Below the pieces are notes generated by a model. The model was not told the DNA's origin, searched no databases, and worked only from the letters and a program-made list of their open reading frames with translations. A program made the position numbers and the translations under genes. Shown piece by piece: positions 57,845 through 64,000 of a DNA stretch of 64,000 nucleotides (the stretch's first letter is position 1; the number at the start of each line of letters is the position of its first letter). This stretch comes from Mesoaciditoga sp. (GTDB lineage Bacteria; Thermotogota; Thermotogae; Mesoaciditogales; Mesoaciditogaceae). The stretch is taken from the NCBI GenBank assembly GCA_002878315.1, contig PNIW01000032.1, positions 24,800 to 88,799 of the forward strand, read 5' to 3'.

Positions 57845-59149
57845 GTGAGAGCATACGATGTGATTTTGAAAAAGAGAGATGGCCATGAACTTTCAAAAGA
57901 AGAGATAGGATTCATGGTGAATGGTTTTGTGAAGGGTGAGATTCCCGACTATCAAATGGCAGCCTTTTTGATGGCCGTCTATTTCAGGCACATGAATGCC
58001 GAAGAGAGGTACAACCTTACCGAGGTAATGGCAAGATCCGGAGATACGATAGATCTCTCCTTTATACCGGGAGTAAAGGTAGACAAGCACTCGACGGGAG
58101 GAGTCGGAGACAAGACAACGCTTGTGCTCGCCCCGATGGTTGCTTCGTGCGGTCTGCCTGTTGCGAAGATGTCTGGACGCGGTTTGGGCCATACGGGAGG
58201 AACTGTCGACAAATTAGAATCGATTCCGGGCTTCAGGACAGCCTTAAGCGAAGAAGAATTCAAGAAGTGTGTTAAGGAACATCTCATAGCCGTGGTCGGC
58301 CAGACTGCCAATTTAGCGCCGGCAGACAAAAAGATATACGCGCTCAGAGACGTTACGGCCACAGTTGACGAGATATCCTTGATATCCTCAAGCATCATGA
58401 GCAAGAAACTTGCCGCCGGTGCGGACGCGATAGTGTTAGACGTGAAGGTAGGGTCTGGAGCTTTCATGAAGGATATATCTTCGGCGACAGACCTTGCGCG
58501 CGCGATGGTGGATATAGGGAAAAGGCATGGGAAGGCCATGGTCGCGCTTATAACTGACATGGATAAACCTCTCGGATATACGGTCGGAAACGCGATAGAA
58601 GTAGAGGAGGCAATAGAGACACTTAAGGGAAAAGGTCCCGATGATCTCGAAGAACTGTGCATCGAACTTGGAGCCCAGATGCTCAAACTTGGAAAGATAA
58701 GCGATAACCTTTCTCAGGCGAGAGAGATGCTCAAAAACTCTATAAAGTCAGGGAAAGCCCTTGAGAAGATGCGCGAGATGATAATGGCGCAGGGAGGAGA
58801 TCCGCGCGTTGTCGATGACACGTCTTTGCTTGGGATATCGAAGAAAACGTACGATTTAAGATGCGAAAGTTCCGGGTATGTAGGTGGAATGGACGCGGAG
58901 AAGATAGGAATAGCCTCGATGAAATTGGGTGCAGGCCGCGAGAAGAAAGAAGATGTGATAGATCTGTCTGTGGGGATCCGACTGAGAAAGAAGACAGGAG
59001 ATGAGGTGAAGCACTCAGATGTGCTTTGCACGCTTTATTACAATTCCGAAGAAAAGCTTCAGGAGGCAATAAAACTCGTTAAGGAATCTTACAAAATCTC
59101 AAAATCCAGACCAAAAAAGGTGGAGATAGTGCACGGTGTCGTTGATTAA
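57845..59149 (+). CDS. Pyrimidine-nucleoside/thymidine phosphorylase
   Basis: MRAYDVILKKRDGHELSKEEIGFMVNGFVKGEIPDYQMAAFLMAVYFRHM, KHSTGGVGDKTTLVLAPMVASCGLPVAKMSGRGLGHTGGTVDKLESIPGF. Confidence 0.97.
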   Translation: MRAYDVILKKRDGHELSKEEIGFMVNGFVKGEIPDYQMAAFLMAVYFRHMNAEERYNLTEVMARSGDTIDLSFIPGVKVDKHSTGGVGDKTTLVLAPMVASCGLPVAKMSGRGLGHTGGTVDKLESIPGFRTALSEEEFKKCVKEHLIAVVGQTANLAPADKKIYALRDVTATVDEISLISSSIMSKKLAAGADAIVLDVKVGSGAFMKDISSATDLARAMVDIGKRHGKAMVALITDMDKPLGYTVGNAIEVEEAIETLKGKGPDDLEELCIELGAQMLKLGKISDNLSQAREMLKNSIKSGKALEKMREMIMAQGGDPRVVDDTSLLGISKKTYDLRCESSGYVGGMDAEKIGIASMKLGAGREKKEDVIDLSVGIRLRKKTGDEVKHSDVLCTLYYNSEEKLQEAIKLVKESYKISKSRPKKVEIVHGVVD

Positions 59150-60686
59150 AGGGTTCGCTTTGTTTTTTATACTCTTTCCGGTATTCTTGTTCGCCTCGTC
59201 TCTTTACGTTGTCGATGGGCAGAATATCACGAAAGTTTCGGATATAATTTACTGGAAAGGCACTCCGTTTGTTCAACTTAAAAAAGTCGCGGATTTTTGG
59301 AATATGAAATGGTCTGTAAAGGGTAATATGGGCGTTGTGGAGTGGAATCAAAATTTTGTATCTTTCAATGCGTCAAGCGGAGAAGGACTCTATGATGCCA
59401 TTTACGCGCTTTCAAATGCCGCGAGCAATGCTCAGAATCCTCTCATATCGGTTGAAAGCCTTTCACTTCTGCTTGGTGCCGGCTACACTCAAGAGACAGA
59501 TGGCATCTTCATAATAAAAAGACCTCCGGCACTCGAGATAAATGGCGCGATACTTTACGGTCACCAGTTCACGATCTTTTTCAATACAATTCCTCCGGAC
59601 GGAATCATTAAAGTTTCCCGTAGCGGGATTCTAACAGACATAAAGATCTTTCCCGTAAAATTTTCTCCTGATTACATCCATCCAGACTCTCCTCTTGTCG
59701 TTGAGAAAGATGGAAAGTTTTCCGTCGAATATCTTGTAACTTTTTATTCTACACTGACCGTGAAAACATCCACAGGTACGCCAACGCTGCCTGTTCAGAA
59801 TGCGGAAAGAATAGACTTTGGAAATGGACTCGTGTACAAAACAGCCATCTCGACATTGCTTTCTGGAAAGAGCGTGCATTTGAAGATGATCGAAATTCCT
59901 CCGTCGGCCAATTTGAAGATTAACTATTCCGGCGCGAATTCGATGATTTCTTTGGCTGGAAATAACAGTTTGGCCGTTGTGGGGTTTAAATCGTCCACTC
60001 CGTTGATATACGCGAATAATCGCCTATACGGTGTGCCATCTAATGGATCCCCTATTTTGACATGGAATGGACAAAAATTTGATATAATTGAAACAGATCA
60101 GGTCATAACGGTTAACATAGGAAACATTCCATTTGTAATAGACGGAGTAAATTCAAATTCTGGTAACGTGATCCTTTACACGCCGGGACAGGAGGTTTTC
60201 GATTCTTCAAACAGGCTCTACGTTCAGATAAAAGATGGTCGGGTTATATCGACAGATTATATTCCAAGATCGAATTATTATGTGCTCTCTATAAATAAAA
60301 GTTCTACTATTTTCTGGAATGACGTAAAGACAGGACAAATGGTGAATTTTTTTGTACCATTTTACATAAAGAGTTCTGTTTTTACGCTTCAGGGCAAAAT
60401 CATGATGATTCAAGATTCGTCTAAAATGCCTTTGCTGAATTCGATTTATTCGAAGGATTTTTACGTCGTTGCAACTAAGAATGGGAAACTTTATTTCATC
60501 TACATTCAGGGAGAACAGGATCTTGGAACTGTTTCGGACATTCTTTTAAACATGGACTTTTCAAATGCTTTCTATCTTGGTCGGGATATATTTATGATTG
60601 TTGATGGAAAGGTCGTCAATGGCAATCTTGGTGTCGGTCTATTCTGGATTGAAATCGATAAAACAACTGGAGGTGTTGACAGGTGA
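59136..60686 (+). CDS. Secreted protein with copper-amine-oxidase-N-terminal-like (stalk) domain, unknown function
   Basis: Signal peptide FALFFILFPVFLFASSLYVVDGQ; PFVQLKKVADFWNMKWSVKGNMGVVEWNQNFVSF...LISVESLSLLLGAGYTQETDGIFII; GTG start overlapping the previous gene. Confidence 0.7.
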   Translation: MSLIKGFALFFILFPVFLFASSLYVVDGQNITKVSDIIYWKGTPFVQLKKVADFWNMKWSVKGNMGVVEWNQNFVSFNASSGEGLYDAIYALSNAASNAQNPLISVESLSLLLGAGYTQETDGIFIIKRPPALEINGAILYGHQFTIFFNTIPPDGIIKVSRSGILTDIKIFPVKFSPDYIHPDSPLVVEKDGKFSVEYLVTFYSTLTVKTSTGTPTLPVQNAERIDFGNGLVYKTAISTLLSGKSVHLKMIEIPPSANLKINYSGANSMISLAGNNSLAVVGFKSSTPLIYANNRLYGVPSNGSPILTWNGQKFDIIETDQVITVNIGNIPFVIDGVNSNSGNVILYTPGQEVFDSSNRLYVQIKDGRVISTDYIPRSNYYVLSINKSSTIFWNDVKTGQMVNFFVPFYIKSSVFTLQGKIMMIQDSSKMPLLNSIYSKDFYVVATKNGKLYFIYIQGEQDLGTVSDILLNMDFSNAFYLGRDIFMIVDGKVVNGNLGVGLFWIEIDKTTGGVDR

Positions 60687-62743
60687 TCGCTGTCGAGAAG
60701 AAAAGAGTCATTGCATTCATAGGTCATAACGGAAGTGGGAAGACAACCCTGTGTGAGTCTATACTTTTCAACAATAAAATTACAGAAAGAATGGGAAGTG
60801 TAGATCAGGGAAATACCGTCATGGATTTTGATCCCGTTGAAATTGAAAGAAAAACGAGTATCAACGCGTCAATCGCCACTTTTGAAAAGGAAGGGTACAG
60901 GTACTTTTTGATCGATACGCCTGGATTTTCCGATTTCATAGGCGAAGTAATACTTACAACACTTGTTGCCGATAACGTGTGCTCGGTTTTGGATTCGGCA
61001 AGTGGCGTCGAGGTCCAGACGGAAAAGACATGGAGAATTGCCCAGGATTACAAAAAACCAATGATGATCTTTGTAAATGGCATAGATAAAGAATTTTCCA
61101 ATTTCGATAAAACCGTTGAACAGTCCAAAAAACTCGCGAAGAAAAATGTTGCCGTTATAAACTTTCCGCTTGAAGAGGGGCTGAAGGTTAAAGGTATCGT
61201 TGACGTTATATCCCAGAAAGCCTATCTTTATTCGGGTGATAAGGTATCTGTCTCTGAAATACCGTCCGATTTAAAAGAAAAAGTCGAAAAGTACAGAACT
61301 GAATTGATCGAGGCAGCCGTCGAACAGGACGAAGGCCTTATGGAAAAGTACCTTTCAGATCAGCCGATAGACAATGCCGATCTCCTTAAAGCCCTTTCAA
61401 AAGGGTATAGAGAAAATCAGATTGTGCCGGTCTTTTGCGGATCGGCGGTAAAAAGAATGGGAATAAACGAATTCATGGAAGGCCTTCAGAAATTTGGCGC
61501 ATCCCCTCTCGACGTTCCTCTGAAATTGGAAGGTGCAGACATAAAGCCAGATGTGGCGGGTCCTTTTGCCGCTTTGATCTTCAAAGTCACAGTCGATCCT
61601 TTCATAGGAAAACTGACATACGTCAAAGTCTTAAGAGGCCAAATAAAGGCCGGAGACACTATATACAACGGCACAACGCAATCAAGTGAAAGGATAAACC
61701 ATCTTTACGTGCCATTTGGAAAGAAGCAGAATGAAGTGCCAGAACTCACCGTCGGAGACATAGGGGCGGTGCCGAAACTCAAAGACAGCAAGGTTGGAGA
61801 CTTCTTAAGCGATACCGCAAATCAGATAAGCGTTAAAAAGATATACCAGTTCCCAGATCCGATGATATCTAAATCCGTAAAGGCCAAAAACGCGGCCGAA
61901 ATAGACAAGATAACGAATGGCCTTACGAGACTCGCGGAATCAGATCCGACCTTCCACGTGGAATTCAATCCGGAGACTTCCGAAATAGTCATATCGGGAA
62001 TAGGAAATGTTCATCTTGAGGCTACCCTTGAGAAATTGAAGAAGAACTTTGGAGTTGAGGTCGAACTTGGAAAGCCAAAGATAGCGTATCGCGAAACGAT
62101 AACGAAAAAATCTAATGCCGAATACAAACACAAAAAGCAGACCGGAGGTCACGGCCAGTACGGCCACGTCAAAATAGAACTCGAGCCGCTCGAGAGAGGA
62201 AAGGGATTCGAATTCGTTGACAAGATCTTCGGCGGCGCCATACCAAAGAATTTCATTCCTTCCGTTGAAAAGGGTATAAGAGAGGCCCTAAAGGCGGGAG
62301 TGCTTGGCGGATATCCTGTTGACGACGTAAGGGTAATCCTGTACGACGGATCCTACCATGAGGTTGACTCTTCGGATATAGCCTTCCAGATAGCGGCTAT
62401 TCAGGCATTCAAGATAGGAATGCAAAATGGCAATCCAACGCTTTTAGAGCCCATAATGAGCGTTGAGATTTACGTGCCGGACAGGTACGCTGGAGACATA
62501 ATGGGAGACGTTAACTCGATGCGCGGAAGAATTCAGGGAATGGAATCCGTTGAAAATGGGTATCAGGTCATAAAAGCCGAAATTCCTCTTGCTGAGGTGC
62601 TTGACTTCTCTTCTAAATTGAATTCGATGACGAGCGGCCAGGGATATTTCACCATGAAATTTTCGAGATACGAAGAGGTGCCGAGGAACCTTCAGGACAA
62701 GATAATTCAGGAAAGGAAGGCCGAACTGGCGGCAAACAAATAA
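60683..62743 (+). CDS. Elongation factor G-like translational GTPase (EF-G paralog)
   Basis: GHNGSGKTTLCESILF, FLIDTPGFSDFIGEV, KKQTGGHGQYGHVKIELEPLERGKGFEFVDKIFGGAIPKNFIPSVEKGIREAL; G4 position reads NGID. Confidence 0.94.
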   Translation: MIAVEKKRVIAFIGHNGSGKTTLCESILFNNKITERMGSVDQGNTVMDFDPVEIERKTSINASIATFEKEGYRYFLIDTPGFSDFIGEVILTTLVADNVCSVLDSASGVEVQTEKTWRIAQDYKKPMMIFVNGIDKEFSNFDKTVEQSKKLAKKNVAVINFPLEEGLKVKGIVDVISQKAYLYSGDKVSVSEIPSDLKEKVEKYRTELIEAAVEQDEGLMEKYLSDQPIDNADLLKALSKGYRENQIVPVFCGSAVKRMGINEFMEGLQKFGASPLDVPLKLEGADIKPDVAGPFAALIFKVTVDPFIGKLTYVKVLRGQIKAGDTIYNGTTQSSERINHLYVPFGKKQNEVPELTVGDIGAVPKLKDSKVGDFLSDTANQISVKKIYQFPDPMISKSVKAKNAAEIDKITNGLTRLAESDPTFHVEFNPETSEIVISGIGNVHLEATLEKLKKNFGVEVELGKPKIAYRETITKKSNAEYKHKKQTGGHGQYGHVKIELEPLERGKGFEFVDKIFGGAIPKNFIPSVEKGIREALKAGVLGGYPVDDVRVILYDGSYHEVDSSDIAFQIAAIQAFKIGMQNGNPTLLEPIMSVEIYVPDRYAGDIMGDVNSMRGRIQGMESVENGYQVIKAEIPLAEVLDFSSKLNSMTSGQGYFTMKFSRYEEVPRNLQDKIIQERKAELAANK

Positions 62744-62762
62744 GGCAGGTTTTTCCTGCCTT
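62742..62762. terminator. Hairpin between the EF-G-like gene and the convergent tRNA-Ala
   Basis: aaggcagg-ttttt-cctgcctt. Confidence 0.6.
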
Positions 62763-62765
62763 ACA

Positions 62766-62841
62766 TGGTGGAGCCGATGGGATTTGAACCCACGACCTCT
62801 TCCTTGCGAAGGAAGCGCGCTCCCAACTGCGCCACGACCCC
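62766..62841 (-). tRNA. tRNA-Ala (CGC), encoded 3' CCA
   Basis: Reverse strand GGGGTCG TGGCGCAGTTGGGAGCGC GC TTCCTTCGCAAGGAA ... GTGGGTTCAAATCCCAT CGGCTCC ACCA; anticodon loop TTCGCAA; G3:U70 alanine identity pair. Confidence 0.93.
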
Positions 62842-62918
62842 GGATACTTTCTTAGTTTATCATATAAGATCGCTAACGGTCAAGATTCGGAATGCATTTT
62901 AAGAAGGGAGAGATCAAA

Positions 62919-63431
62919 TTGAAAATTCATTACAAGGCAAGAAATATCGAAATAAGTGACGCGATGAAAAACTACTTTGAGAAAAAAGTCGAAAAAATAG
63001 AGAGAATAATAGACGATCCTTCGGCCGACATAGAAGTAAAGTTTGAAAAAGAACGCGAAAGTAGCATTGTAGAGGCGACCCTGAAACTTAGATCGATAAT
63101 AATAAGGGCCAAAGAAACGACAACTGATTTTTACGCCTCAATCGACGGTTGCATCGATACAATAGAAAAAAGATTCAAAAGGCTCAAGGAAAGGTACACA
63201 ACTCTCAAGAGAGAAAAGGTTCAGCCTCCGGTAAAGGAAGTTGAGGAGGAAGAACAGAAGATCGTCAAAGTTAAAAAATTTGTTCTGTCTCCGATAGATG
63301 TCAATGAAGCGATTGTCGAGATGGAAATGCTCGGCCACCAGTTTTTCGTTTTTAGAAATGTCGAGGATGGCCAGATAAATGTGCTCTACAAAAGAGAAGA
63401 CGGGAATTACGGTCTGATAATTCCTCAATAA
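62919..63431 (+). CDS. hpf: Ribosome hibernation-promoting factor (long HPF/RaiA type)
   Basis: MKIHYKARNIEISDAMKNYFEKKVEKIERII N-domain and VKKFVLSPIDVNEAIVEMEMLGHQFFVFRNVEDGQINVLYKREDGNYGLIIP C-domain; TTG start. Confidence 0.95.
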   Translation: MKIHYKARNIEISDAMKNYFEKKVEKIERIIDDPSADIEVKFEKERESSIVEATLKLRSIIIRAKETTTDFYASIDGCIDTIEKRFKRLKERYTTLKREKVQPPVKEVEEEEQKIVKVKKFVLSPIDVNEAIVEMEMLGHQFFVFRNVEDGQINVLYKREDGNYGLIIPQ

Positions 63432-63532
63432 GCATGTCCGAATACTTGTATTTAGGGGTTAAGTTGATCGAACACAAAAAAGCAAATTTGAAATTTGGCT
63501 AAAATAGGATATATTCTCAGATTAACGATGTT

Positions 63533-63578
63533 TAAGAGCAAATAAGCGTATAAAGCGCGCGTTTGCTCTTTTTTTCTA
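63533..63578 (+). terminator. Rho-independent-type terminator downstream of hpf
   Basis: agagcaaa-...-tttgctct-ttttttc. Confidence 0.7.
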
Positions 63579-63612
63579 TGATATTTAGCGTTTTTACAGT
63601 AATAAAGGATAT

Positions 63613-63641
63613 TTGACAACTTTCAAATTTTGTTGTATATT
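63613..63641 (+). promoter_or_regulatory. Sigma70-type promoter for the HU gene
   Basis: TTGACA - 17 nt - TATATT. Confidence 0.75.
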
Positions 63642-63717
63642 TAAGCAATACGTGAAGTATGCTTGATTTTAGCGATAATTATGGAAATTTCCAACATCCG
63701 ATGAAAGGGGGAACAAC

Positions 63718-63990
63718 ATGAACAAGAAGGAACTGATCGATAAGGTAGCGGAAGAGACGGGATATCACAAGAAAGAGATCAAAGACGTAGTCGAGGGAGT
63801 TCTTACCAGCATAACAAAAGCGCTCGCCGATGGTGAAAAAGTTCAACTTGTAGGATTTGGGACATTTGAAGTTGTCAAGAGATCTGCTCGCGAGGGCAGA
63901 AATCCTCAGACTGGCAAGAAGATAAAGATCTCCGAAAGAAAAGTTCCGAAATTCCGTCCCGGAAAAGCGTTCAAGGAAGAAGTGAAATGA
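63718..63990 (+). CDS. hup: HU family DNA-binding protein
   Basis: MNKKELIDKVAEETGYHKKEIKDVVEGVLTSITKALADGEKVQLVGFGTFEVVKRSAREGRNPQTGKKIKI. Confidence 0.98.
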   Translation: MNKKELIDKVAEETGYHKKEIKDVVEGVLTSITKALADGEKVQLVGFGTFEVVKRSAREGRNPQTGKKIKISERKVPKFRPGKAFKEEVK

Positions 63991-64000
63991 AAAACGCGCC

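Noticed and set aside
57979-58686. 235-aa minus-strand ORF antisense to pyrimidine phosphorylase
   Set aside because: Ser/Pro-rich shadow ORF mirroring the codon pattern of the real gene; no RBS or domain support.
1-64000. CRISPR array, prophage or transposon
   Set aside because: No regularly spaced direct repeats, transposase, integrase or terminal inverted repeats recognised; tRNAs are not flanked by integrase genes or duplicated tRNA ends.

Overview
This window looks like ordinary chromosomal DNA of a Thermotogota-type bacterium, possibly a Mesoaciditoga/Athalassotoga relative. That placement is inferred from gene content, an enlarged NusG and a large RpoC insertion; no search was run. 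No CRISPR array, prophage, transposase or rRNA operon was seen. Main blocks: an amino-acid ABC importer with a candidate structured leader RNA; tilS-ftsH-radical SAM-two-component genes; a minus-strand mazG/phoU-like/PiT block; a tightly coupled minus-strand operon (DegV, thioesterase, adenine deaminase, XDH molybdenum subunit, PLP lyase-like enzyme, ATZ/TRZ amidohydrolase, M32 peptidase, MutS-like ATPase) that resembles a compact anaerobic purine-use system; a sugar ABC transporter; tatD-murC-comM; a tRNA/rpmG/secE/nusG/rplKAJL/rpoBC transcription-translation block; thrE-like, tldD/E and a REC-GGDEF protein; a nucleoside/MTA salvage cluster with tandem PNP paralogs that differ at a base-specificity residue; and an EF-G paralog, tRNA-Ala, hpf and HU. 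The best leads are the orphan leader RNA (about 1195-1300), the purine operon with its unassigned PLP enzyme, the Asp/Asn split between the tandem PNPs, a 1-nt-disrupted small membrane ORF, a lipoprotein that may start at ATT, and BSH-like repeat insertions in both NusG and RpoC. All functional calls come from reading motifs and need homology searches to confirm.
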